A DNA stretch of 64,000 bases from assembly GCA_019120375.1 (NCBI GenBank), contig DWVE01000028.1, forward strand, positions 9,944 to 73,943, given 5' to 3'. The notes beneath the pieces are model-generated. The model was given only the letters and a program-made list of their open reading frames with translations, had not been told where the DNA came from and made no database searches. This document shows positions 16,585 through 24,995 of this stretch, one piece after another (position 1 is the first letter of the stretch; each line of letters starts with the position of its first letter). The stretch comes from Allofournierella_A excrementavium (GTDB lineage Bacteria; Bacillota; Clostridia; Oscillospirales; Ruminococcaceae). The position numbers and the translations under genes are program-made.

Positions 16585-17642
16585 AGTTCAAAAACCTCCT
16601 CTTTGCCGATCAGCGCGTAATAGGTCTGCTGGCCCAGCGAGAGCATCTCCCGCTCGCCGGGATACACATACACGGGCGCGATGAAGCCCACCCGCTTCTT
16701 CAGCTGGTCCACGATGTAATCGTTGTGCACGATGCCGCCGGTGAGCAGCACCGCGTCCACCTTGCCGTCCAGCACGGTGGCCATGGCGCCGATGGACTTG
16801 GCGGTCTGATACACCATGGCGTCGATGACTTCCATGCACTGCTTATCGCCCGCAAGGCCCTTGTTGTAGACCGAGAGCACGTCGTTGTCGTTCACATAGG
16901 CCATCATGCCGCCCAGGCCGTTGAGCTTGCGGTGCATCTGCTCGCGGGTGTACTCGCCGGAGTAGCAGGCGTCCACCAGAGCGCCCACCGGCAGCGCGCC
17001 GGTGCGGTTGGTGGAGAAGGCGCCGTCGCCCTCCAGGCCGTTGTCGCCGTCGATGAGCTTGCCGTTCTTGTGGGCCGCCACCGAGGTGCCGCCGCCCAGA
17101 TGGGCCACCACCAGACTGACCTTGCCGTAGTCCAGGCCGTGGTCCTTGCAGAAGGCCCGGCCGCAGGCCTTGTGGTTCAGCACATGGAACCGGCTCTGGC
17201 GGGGCATCTCCGGCAGGCCGGAGTAGCGGGCCAGCGGCTCGAACTCGTCGGTGCAGGGGCTGTCCACGATGTAGGCGCTGTGCTCATCCTTCGCCAGGTC
17301 GTAGGCGATGCGCATGCCCAGGTCGGACACATGATTGCCGTACTTCATGCTGCGGGATTCCTCCAGCATCTTCTGATTGATGCGCCACACGCCGCCGTGG
17401 ATGGGTTCGGTGTGGCCGCCCCGGCTGACAAAGGCGTCCAGTTTTGCGATGTCCACGCCTTTGCTTTCAAAAAATTCCACGATGCGCTTTTTGCGGTAAT
17501 CGTACTGGTCCCAGTTGGTGGCGAACTGTTTGATCTCCTCCGCCGGGTGGGAAATGGAATCGGAAAAAACGCACACGTCGTCCTCAAAATAGGCAACCTT
17601 GGTGGACGTGGAACCAAGATTGATGACCCCGAGCTTCTTCAC
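16581..17642 (-). CDS. buk: Butyrate kinase
   Basis: ASKHA-fold kinase that makes ATP and butyrate from butyryl-phosphate in the terminal energy-conserving step. The 353-aa length is normal. The phosphate-1 motif INLGSTSTKVA is at residues 8-18, VSRGGHTEPI follows, HLGGGTSVAAH is the central ligand region, and LTGGIVHNDYIV the adenosine motif. It is the first gene of buk-ptb, read from a strong promoter that carries IclR-like operator repeats. Confidence 0.95.
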   Translation of the reverse strand: MKKLGVINLGSTSTKVAYFEDDVCVFSDSISHPAEEIKQFATNWDQYDYRKKRIVEFFESKGVDIAKLDAFVSRGGHTEPIHGGVWRINQKMLEESRSMKYGNHVSDLGMRIAYDLAKDEHSAYIVDSPCTDEFEPLARYSGLPEMPRQSRFHVLNHKACGRAFCKDHGLDYGKVSLVVAHLGGGTSVAAHKNGKLIDGDNGLEGDGAFSTNRTGALPVGALVDACYSGEYTREQMHRKLNGLGGMMAYVNDNDVLSVYNKGLAGDKQCMEVIDAMVYQTAKSIGAMATVLDGKVDAVLLTGGIVHNDYIVDQLKKRVGFIAPVYVYPGEREMLSLGQQTYYALIGKEEVFEL

Positions 17643-17656
17643 GGTGTCCCCTCCTG

Positions 17657-17692
17657 TTTCATTTTGCGAAACTCATGTTTCATTATCCGAAC
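17657..17692. promoter_or_regulatory. Tandem IclR-type operator in the buk leader
   Basis: Two copies of one motif, TTTCATTTTGCGAAA (17657-17671) and TTTCATTATCCGAAC (17678-17692), lie 21 bp apart between the buk -10 and its ATG. A third copy is in the iclR promoter. Repressor binding here would block transcription of buk-ptb. Confidence 0.65.
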
Positions 17693-17694
17693 TT

Positions 17695-17722
17695 ATTATA
17701 GCACTCGACCCACAAAATTCAA
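17695..17722 (-). promoter_or_regulatory. Promoter of buk-ptb
   Basis: On the minus strand TTGAAT (17717-17722), a 16-base spacer and TATAAT (17695-17700) with an upstream TGC (extended -10). The transcript would start near 17688, inside the operator repeats. Confidence 0.8.
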
Positions 17723-17827
17723 CAGTTTTTTTCAAAAACGAGGAATTTGTTAATCTTTGCACAATTTCGCGGTTTTCCGTTTGTGCAATCTGTTCACGAA
17801 TCTGGCCCTTTGAGCTCAAAACGATAT

Positions 17828-17854
17828 TTTCATTGGGCGAAAGTATGTTATAAT
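17828..17854 (+). promoter_or_regulatory. iclR promoter with a third operator copy
   Basis: An extended -10 TGTTATAAT (17846-17854) follows the motif TTTCATTGGGCGAAA (17828-17842), which matches the two buk leader copies. The operator occupies the -35/spacer region, which suggests autoregulation. Confidence 0.65.
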
Positions 17855-17886
17855 GAAGTACGACCAAGAAATGTGAAGGTGTGCAT

Positions 17887-18657
17887 ATGCAGAAAAACGG
17901 CGAGCAGGCGCAGTACCTGCTGCAATCGGTGGACAACGCCCTGTGCGTTCTGAACCTTTTCGACAACACGGACAAGCTCTCGCTGACCGAGATCGCCGCC
18001 CAGATGGGCATGGGCAAGACCACCGCCCTGCGGCTGGTGTACACCCTGGAGATGCGGGGCTTTTTGTGCCGCGGCGAGGACAACAAGTATTCTTTGGGCA
18101 TGCGGCTGTTCACCCTGGGCAACCGGGTGTATGAGCAGAAGGCCTATCTGCCGGTGGTCAAGCCCCTGCTGGACCAGCTGACCGAAACGGTGAACGAGAG
18201 CGCCCATCTGGTCACCTGGGAGAACCGCTCCCGGGTCATTTTGCTGTACGAGGCGCTGCCCCACCTCTCGCTGCGGGCAGAGATGGACCGCTCCATCAGC
18301 AGCCGCCCCCCTCACCTGACCAGCACGGGGCTTGCGCTGCTCTCCACCTTAAGCGACGAGCAGATCGCCGCCTATGCCGACTCGGCCATTTTTGAAAAGC
18401 GCACCGCGTACTCCATCTCCACCCGGGAGCAGCTGGAAGAGGACGTGCGCTTTGTGCGCAGCCACGGCTATGCCATCAACAACCAGCGGTTCGAGCAGGG
18501 CATGATCTCCATCGCGGTGCCGGTGCAGCGCACGAAGGGCGCGCCCGCCGATTTTGCCATCAGCATCTCCGGGCCCAGCACCCGCATCGCGGACCGGCAG
18601 GACACCATCGTGCAGGAACTGTTCAAGACCGCCGGGCGCATCAGCGAGCTGCTGTGA
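17887..18657 (+). CDS. IclR family transcriptional regulator
   Basis: A 256-aa regulator. An N-terminal winged helix (about residues 15-75; LTEIAAQMGMGKTTALRLVYTL) is followed by the IclR effector-binding domain (YLPVVKPLLDQLTE to the C-terminus, including FEQGMISIAVPV). The ATG at 17887 fits the AAGG ribosome site better than a GTG two codons upstream. It is divergent from buk-ptb across 240 bases that contain three copies of one operator-like motif, so it probably controls butyrate kinase expression and its own. Confidence 0.9.
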   Translation: MQKNGEQAQYLLQSVDNALCVLNLFDNTDKLSLTEIAAQMGMGKTTALRLVYTLEMRGFLCRGEDNKYSLGMRLFTLGNRVYEQKAYLPVVKPLLDQLTETVNESAHLVTWENRSRVILLYEALPHLSLRAEMDRSISSRPPHLTSTGLALLSTLSDEQIAAYADSAIFEKRTAYSISTREQLEEDVRFVRSHGYAINNQRFEQGMISIAVPVQRTKGAPADFAISISGPSTRIADRQDTIVQELFKTAGRISELL

Positions 18658-18670
18658 ATCTGTTTTTCAG

Positions 18671-18716
18671 AAAAAAGGCCGCCGCGCGCTTTGCCAAAAA
18701 GCGTGCGGCGGCTTTT
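18671..18716 (+). terminator. Terminator of iclR
   Basis: GCCGCCGC pairs with GCGGCGGC in a longer stem flanked by AAAAAA and TTTT, starting 14 bases after the stop. Confidence 0.85.
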
Positions 18717-18727
18717 CTGCACCGGGT

Positions 18728-18742
18728 GCAACCATTGGTTGC
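18728..18742. promoter_or_regulatory. Palindrome upstream of the HTH membrane protein
   Basis: A perfect inverted repeat GCAACCA-T-TGGTTGC lies about 50 bases upstream of a TATACT -10 element (18788-18793). It is a candidate operator of unknown regulator. Confidence 0.35.
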
Positions 18743-18825
18743 GCGATTTCCAAGGCGGCTTGGTGGACTTGCGGCGGCCGGGCGGTTATACTTTTACCAT
18801 AGGAAACAAGAAGGGGGACCATCCC

Positions 18826-19680
18826 ATGAGCCTTGGGGAGAACATCGCCCGGCTGCGGGCGCGGAAAAACTGGTCGCAGGAGGAACTGGCCCGGGCGCTG
18901 GACGTATCCCGCCAGTCAGTCTCCAAGTGGGAGACCGACGCCTCGGTGCCGGACCTGGACAAGCTGGTGAAGCTGGGCGAGGTGTTCGGCGTTTCACTGG
19001 ACGAACTGGTGCAGGGGCGGGCCGCCGGCGGCGCGCCGCCCTGCCCTGCCCCGCTGCCCGCCGCGCCCGCCCTCGCGCCCGCGCAGAAAGCGGGCGTGAG
19101 CACCGGGCAGAAGATCGTGGCGCTGGTGCTGCTTTTGTTCGGGCTGATGGTGCTGTTTGTTTTTCTGCTGTTGGGCGGCGGCATGTTCAGCTTTTTGTTC
19201 GCCGCGCCCTTCTGGCTGTGCGCGGGCGTCTGCGCCGTGTGCCGCAAAAACGCGGGGCTCTGGTGCGGCTGGGCGGTGTATTTCTGCGCCGCGCTTTATA
19301 TGCGGCTGGCCACCGGCATCTCCTGGAGCCTTGTTCTGCTGACCCGCATCTACGAACCCAGCTGGAACTACGCCCGCCTCGCCGCGGCCTGGGTGGAGCT
19401 GGCGGTCATCCTTGTGCTGCTGGCCGTCACGGTGCTGCGCTTTCGCCGCCTGCCGCTGGCCACGGGGCGGGACGCCCTCATCGCGCTGGCCGCCGGGTGG
19501 CTGGGCTTTTGGCTGGTGCGGGCCGTGGGTGAGTATATCTTTGACACCTTTTTCCGATTCACCGCGGTCGTTGGCCCTCTGGGGCTTTTATACAACCTGT
19601 TCGACTTTGCCCAGCTGGCGGCGCTGGCGGCATTGCTCTGCTTCTCCGCGCGGTACATCCACAGCCTGCGGCACAAATAA
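18826..19680 (+). CDS. XRE-type HTH protein with membrane domain
   Basis: A 284-aa protein. Residues 1-60 are a Cro/C1-type HTH (IARLRARKNWSQEELARALD, then VSRQSVSKWE), a Pro/Ala-rich linker follows, and from about residue 95 there are six or so hydrophobic helices. This joins a DNA-binding domain directly to a membrane domain, a layout known in Firmicutes regulators of unknown signal. AAGGGGG lies 9 bases before the ATG. A longer open frame upstream lacks a ribosome site. Confidence 0.85.
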   Translation: MSLGENIARLRARKNWSQEELARALDVSRQSVSKWETDASVPDLDKLVKLGEVFGVSLDELVQGRAAGGAPPCPAPLPAAPALAPAQKAGVSTGQKIVALVLLLFGLMVLFVFLLLGGGMFSFLFAAPFWLCAGVCAVCRKNAGLWCGWAVYFCAALYMRLATGISWSLVLLTRIYEPSWNYARLAAAWVELAVILVLLAVTVLRFRRLPLATGRDALIALAAGWLGFWLVRAVGEYIFDTFFRFTAVVGPLGLLYNLFDFAQLAALAALLCFSARYIHSLRHK

Positions 19681-19690
19681 CGCTTTGAAC

Positions 19691-19742
19691 AAAAAGAGCC
19701 GCCGGGTCTCTCCTTTCGGGAGGGGCCCGGCGGCTCTTTTTT
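19691..19742. terminator. Bidirectional terminator between the HTH membrane protein and DUF3737 genes
   Basis: AAAAAGAGCCGCCGGG pairs with CCCGGCGGCTCTTTTT around an inner CTCC/GGAG stem, with U-runs on both strands. Confidence 0.9.
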
Positions 19743-19749
19743 GATGTTT

Positions 19750-20607
19750 TCAGGCGCAGCGCCCGGCAGGATGCCCGGTGCAGACCACTTCGCCTTTGGC
19801 GGCGGGGTCGTCCCGGATGACTTCGCCCACGGCGGGGGCCTCGATGCGGCCCGCCTTGGGGTTCTTGACGCTGTCGATGGGGGTGGTGACGGTGGCCTGC
19901 ACCTCGCTCTTTTCAAAGGCCAGGTCGGTGTGCTCCATGCGGCAGTTCACCAGCTTCAGGCCCTTGCAGTAGCACAGGGGCTGGGTGCCCCGGATAACGC
20001 AGTTTTCAAAGGTGAGGTTCTGGCTGTACCAGCCCAGGTACTCCCCTTCCACCACGCTGTTTTTCACCACCACGTTGCGGGCGTGCCAGAAGGCGTCCTT
20101 GGTGGTCAGACGGCAGTTTTCCAGCACCGCGTCGCGCACATACTGAAAGGAGTATTTCCCGGTGAAGGTCACATTCCGAAAGCGCAGGCCCGAGGCGCGC
20201 ATCATGAAATACTCGCTCTCGGCGGTGCAGTTCTCCATGGTCACCTTTTTGGAGGACCAGCCGAACTCCGGCGAGCGGATGCCGCACCCTTTCAATTCCA
20301 CGTCTGCGCACTCCCGCAGGGCCTTGATGCCGTGGAGGCGGGTGTCCTCCAGGCGGATGCGCCGGGAATACCACAGGGCGGCCCGGCAGTTCTCGGTGAG
20401 CTCGCATCCCTTCACTTCAAGGCCCCGGTCGTGCCAGAAGGGATAGCGCAGATCAAAAAAGCAGTTTTCGGCGGCGATGCCGGCGCACTCCTTGAAGGCG
20501 CTTTCGCCGTCGGCGGGGCCGTCAAAGCGGCAGTTCACCGTTTTCAAATTGCGCACACCGTAGAGCGCGCGCTCCTGGTCAAAAGTCTGATTCTCAATGA
20601 TCTTCAT
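19750..20607 (-). CDS. DUF3737 family protein
   Basis: A 285-aa soluble protein with N-terminal ENQTFDQERALYGVRNLKTV and a series of roughly 20-residue turns such as FENCVIRGTQPLCYCKGLKL. This is the pattern of DUF3737, predicted to form a right-handed beta helix. No enzymatic role is known. It is a single gene with a clear promoter upstream (20667-20695). Confidence 0.88.
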   Translation of the reverse strand: MKIIENQTFDQERALYGVRNLKTVNCRFDGPADGESAFKECAGIAAENCFFDLRYPFWHDRGLEVKGCELTENCRAALWYSRRIRLEDTRLHGIKALRECADVELKGCGIRSPEFGWSSKKVTMENCTAESEYFMMRASGLRFRNVTFTGKYSFQYVRDAVLENCRLTTKDAFWHARNVVVKNSVVEGEYLGWYSQNLTFENCVIRGTQPLCYCKGLKLVNCRMEHTDLAFEKSEVQATVTTPIDSVKNPKAGRIEAPAVGEVIRDDPAAKGEVVCTGHPAGRCA

Positions 20608-20666
20608 GCCTGTCTCTCCGTTTTCACTGAACGCGGCGTTTCCCGGCCGCCCTTTTCTTCACCCTC

Positions 20667-20695
20667 AGTATACGCCCCGCGCCCAAAAAGCACAA
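20667..20695 (-). promoter_or_regulatory. Promoter of the DUF3737 gene
   Basis: On the minus strand TTGTGC (20690-20695) and TATACT (20667-20672) are 17 bases apart. Confidence 0.55.
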
Positions 20696-20760
20696 ATGCT
20701 TATATTTTATGGTCTGTCATAGCTTTGAGGCATAGGACGGGCAGACTATGCTCAAAAGGC

Positions 20761-20799
20761 AAAAAGCGGCGGAGCGCGCGTTTTGCCGCGTGCCCCGCC
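20761..20799 (-). terminator. Terminator of glmS
   Basis: A 13-position stem with one mismatch (20768-20780 with 20787-20799) is followed on the minus strand by GCTTTTTG, 24 bases beyond the glmS stop. Confidence 0.8.
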
Positions 20800-20822
20800 G
20801 AAGGGAGGATATGGGTTTTGGG

Positions 20823-22661
<1,839 letters not shown>

Positions 22662-22797
22662 TGGTCATCGCCTCCTGTTATACTCCGTTTCCCACGAAAA
22701 CCGCCTTTCCCAACGCGGTTTTTCGCCTCTTTTCCATTTCATGCAGTGTGGGCCATTCCCGTGAGGAAAAGCCTTTTGTGCAAAAAGCACGGATATA

Positions 22798-22825
22798 AGT
22801 ATAACAGATTTCTGTCCAATTGCAA
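22798..22825 (-). promoter_or_regulatory. Promoter of glmS with a palindrome in the spacer
   Basis: On the minus strand TTGCAA (22820-22825), 16 bases, TATACT (22798-22803). The spacer contains ACAGA-TT-TCTGT (22804-22815), a symmetric element placed where a repressor would exclude polymerase. Confidence 0.55.
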
Positions 22826-22897
22826 TCCCGCTTTTGGCCCGGGGCGCGCCCCACAGCCCGCAAAACGCCTGACAGCGCCGCTGCGCGGGGAAAAATT

Positions 22898-24103
22898 TTA
22901 TTTTTCCTGGGGGCCCTGGAGCAGTTTTTTGTAGGTGAGGTCCATGCCCAAAGCGCCCAGCGGCGCGGTGAGCAGGATGGCCACCACCGCCACCGACAGC
23001 ACCATCTGCCCGCAGGCAAGGCCCGCCGCCAGCGGCACCGAGCCGATGGCCGCCTGCACGGTGGCCTTGGGCAGATAGGCGATGACGCAGAACAGCCGCT
23101 CTTTGCGGGAGAGGGCGGTGCCCGCAAGGCAGAGGGTGACGCCCACCGCCCGGAACACCAGCGCCAGGGCGATCATGGCCACCACCCCAAGACCCGCGCC
23201 CAGGGTGTAGCGCACGTCCACCGCCGCGCCCACCAGCACGAAGAGGATGATCTCCGCCGCCAGCCACAGCTTGCCGAACTTTTGACTCAGGCGCATGGAA
23301 ACGCCCGGCGCGCAGCGCAGCTTGAGCACACAGGCCATGCTGACCACCGCCAGCAGGCCGGAGAGGGGCAGCGTGCCCTCCAGCCAGTCCTCGGCGGCCA
23401 TCAGCAGGAAGGACATGCCCAGCACCACGATCACCTTCATGCTGTTGCGCACCATGTGGGCGTGGGCATAGGCGGTCTCAAAGAAAGCGCTGAGGGCCCA
23501 GCCCACCGCCGCGCCCAAAGCCACGCCGCTGACGATGGACACCGGGATGGAGGCAAAGGCCGCCAAATCCGCCCCCTGGCCCTGGGCCATGCCCAGGAAG
23601 GTGGAAAAGAGCACGATGACAAAGATGTCGTCGCAGGAGGCCCCGGCCATCACCATCTGGGGGATGCCCTGCTTTGTGCCCCAGCCCTCTTCCATCAGGC
23701 GCACCATGCGGGGCACCACCACGGCGGGCGACACCGCCGCCATCACCGCGCCCATCACCGCCGCCTCGGTGCGGGTGAGGCCCAGCAGCACCGGGGCCAG
23801 CAGCACATAGCCGACGATCTCGAAGCTGGCGGGCACAAAGCTCATCAGCACCGCCGGGCGGCCCACCTTTTTCAGGTCCGCCAGATTCAGCGAAAGGCCC
23901 GCCTTGAGCAGGATGATGATGAGGGCCATCTGCCGCAGGTCGGCGCTGATGGAGAGGATGGAATCATCCAGCACATTCAGCACCGAGGGCCCCAGCACAA
24001 CGCCCACCGCCAGCATGCCGATGATGCGGGGCAGGTGCAGCTGCTGGCAGAGGGCCGCCGCCGCGAGGCCCGCCAGAAACACGAACGCAAGACTTGTTAA
24101 CAT
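22898..24103 (-). CDS. Cation:proton antiporter (CPA family)
   Basis: A 401-aa inner-membrane antiporter with about twelve helices. LHLPRIIGMLAVGVVLGPSVLN near the N-terminus, ILLKAGLSLNLADLKK, VMGAVMAAVSPAVVVPRM and GASCDDIFVIVLFSTF (with the ion-binding Asp pair) are typical of CPA1/CPA2 proteins. The ATG at 24103 follows AGGAGG by 8 bases. The gene is preceded by a fluoride-riboswitch-like leader and terminator; antiporters are a known gene class under fluoride riboswitches, so a role in fluoride stress is likely. Confidence 0.9.
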   Translation of the reverse strand: MLTSLAFVFLAGLAAAALCQQLHLPRIIGMLAVGVVLGPSVLNVLDDSILSISADLRQMALIIILLKAGLSLNLADLKKVGRPAVLMSFVPASFEIVGYVLLAPVLLGLTRTEAAVMGAVMAAVSPAVVVPRMVRLMEEGWGTKQGIPQMVMAGASCDDIFVIVLFSTFLGMAQGQGADLAAFASIPVSIVSGVALGAAVGWALSAFFETAYAHAHMVRNSMKVIVVLGMSFLLMAAEDWLEGTLPLSGLLAVVSMACVLKLRCAPGVSMRLSQKFGKLWLAAEIILFVLVGAAVDVRYTLGAGLGVVAMIALALVFRAVGVTLCLAGTALSRKERLFCVIAYLPKATVQAAIGSVPLAAGLACGQMVLSVAVVAILLTAPLGALGMDLTYKKLLQGPQEK

Positions 24104-24125
24104 CACAGTTCCTCCTTTGGGACGC

Positions 24126-24177
24126 AAAAAAAGCCGACAGCTTCCGCGACCCTTTCGATCACAGAAGTCATCAGCTT
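24126..24177 (-). terminator. Riboswitch-controlled terminator ahead of the antiporter
   Basis: On the minus strand AAGCTGATGACTTCTGTGATC pairs almost completely, with several G-U pairs, with the segment ending GCTGTCGGCTT and is followed by seven U. The hairpin's 5' arm includes the 3' strand of the aptamer P1 helix, so the two structures exclude each other. Confidence 0.8.
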
Positions 24178-24221
24178 TTGAAAAAACGGTTTAGGTTTCC
24201 CAAGAGAGAACTTCATTCCCT
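24161..24221 (-). ncRNA. Fluoride riboswitch aptamer (crcB motif), predicted
   Basis: The minus-strand transcript begins GGGAATGAAGTTCTCTC, then AAACCG, a small hairpin and GCTGATGACTTCTG. This fits the crcB-motif layout: GG-x-GAUG-N-GUUC-x-CC pseudoknot strand, AAACCG, then CUGAUG with the P1 3' strand. GAAGT/ACTTC form P1. The usual GAUG reads AAUG here. The aptamer starts at the predicted transcription start and runs into a terminator, in front of an antiporter gene. It was identified by eye, not by a covariance search. Confidence 0.72.
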
Positions 24222-24228
24222 GCCGTGC

Positions 24229-24257
24229 ATTATACCCCATGGCGGGCGGTTTGTAAA
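24229..24257 (-). promoter_or_regulatory. Promoter of the riboswitch-antiporter transcript
   Basis: On the minus strand TTTACA (24252-24257), a 17-base spacer and a perfect TATAAT (24229-24234). The start would fall at about 24221, the first base of the aptamer. Confidence 0.75.
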
Positions 24258-24334
24258 GGCCTTTTTTCCGGCGGCAAATGCCACAAAAAAGCCCCGCGCC
24301 GCTTATGCAAAGGGGAGAAACCGCCCTTTGCCCA

Positions 24335-24363
24335 TTGTGCGATGCCGCCGCGGGGTGTAAGAT
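24335..24363 (+). promoter_or_regulatory. Promoter of the TetR-GH2-GH36 operon
   Basis: TTGTGC (24335-24340), 17 bases, TAAGAT (24358-24363), about 50 bases before the TetR gene. Confidence 0.5.
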
Positions 24364-24416
24364 AGCCTTGTCGGAAACCTGTTTTTGATTTTGGGTTTCC
24401 TCAAAAGGAGGCCATT

Positions 24417-24995
24417 ATGGACGATCCACGGAAACGGTGCATCCAGGAGACCATCGCCCTGTGCAGCAGCCAGGGGCTGGATTTCACCATGAGCGAGCTG
24501 GCGGCGCGGCTGGGCATGAGCAAAAAGACGCTGTATGTTCTGTTTGAAAGCAAGGAGGCGCTGCTGCTGGCGACGGTGGACTCCATGTTCGATGAGGTGA
24601 AGGTGAGCGAGGCGCAAATTCTGGCCCGGCAGGACCTGAGCCTTGCGGAAAAGATACGCCGGCTGGTGGTGGTGCTGCCCGATTCCTACCAGACGCTGGA
24701 CTGGACCCGCCTGCAGGGCGTGGAGGAAAAGTACCCTGTGGTGTACCGCCGCATCCGCCAGCGGCTGGAGACCGGCTGGGAGCCCACGCTGGATCTTTTG
24801 CGCCAGGGCGTGGAGCAGGGGGTGCTGCGCCCCTTTGAGCCGGGGCTGTTCCGCGCGGTGGTGGAGGGCGCCATCGAGCACTTTCTTTCCAGCAACGCGC
24901 TGGAACGGGAGGGCCTTGGCTATGTGCAGGCCATGGACGGCATGATGGACCTTTTGATGGAAGGAATTCTGACCCGGCAGGAGGACAAAGCATGA
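24417..24995 (+). CDS. TetR/AcrR family regulator
   Basis: A 192-aa regulator with an N-terminal HTH (FTMSELAARLGMSKKTLYVLF at about 22-42) and a helical C-terminal domain. AGGAGG lies 7 bases before the ATG. Its stop overlaps the start of the GH2 gene by four bases (ATGA), and the next genes are joined the same way, so it heads a galactoside-use operon it probably regulates. A TetR rather than LacI or AraC regulator for such genes is somewhat unusual. Confidence 0.9.
   Translation: MDDPRKRCIQETIALCSSQGLDFTMSELAARLGMSKKTLYVLFESKEALLLATVDSMFDEVKVSEAQILARQDLSLAEKIRRLVVVLPDSYQTLDWTRLQGVEEKYPVVYRRIRQRLETGWEPTLDLLRQGVEQGVLRPFEPGLFRAVVEGAIEHFLSSNALEREGLGYVQAMDGMMDLLMEGILTRQEDKA

Noticed and set aside
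11830..16620. A very long plus-strand open frame of about 1,600 codons
   Set aside because: It lies antisense to UbiD, the metallo-hydrolase, acyltransferase, ptb and buk, all with clear family motifs. Its composition (His, Gln, Val, Gly rich) is that of a GC-bias shadow frame.
22662..22790. glmS ribozyme
   Set aside because: The leader lacks the conserved cleavage-site and core segments of the ribozyme as far as can be judged by eye.
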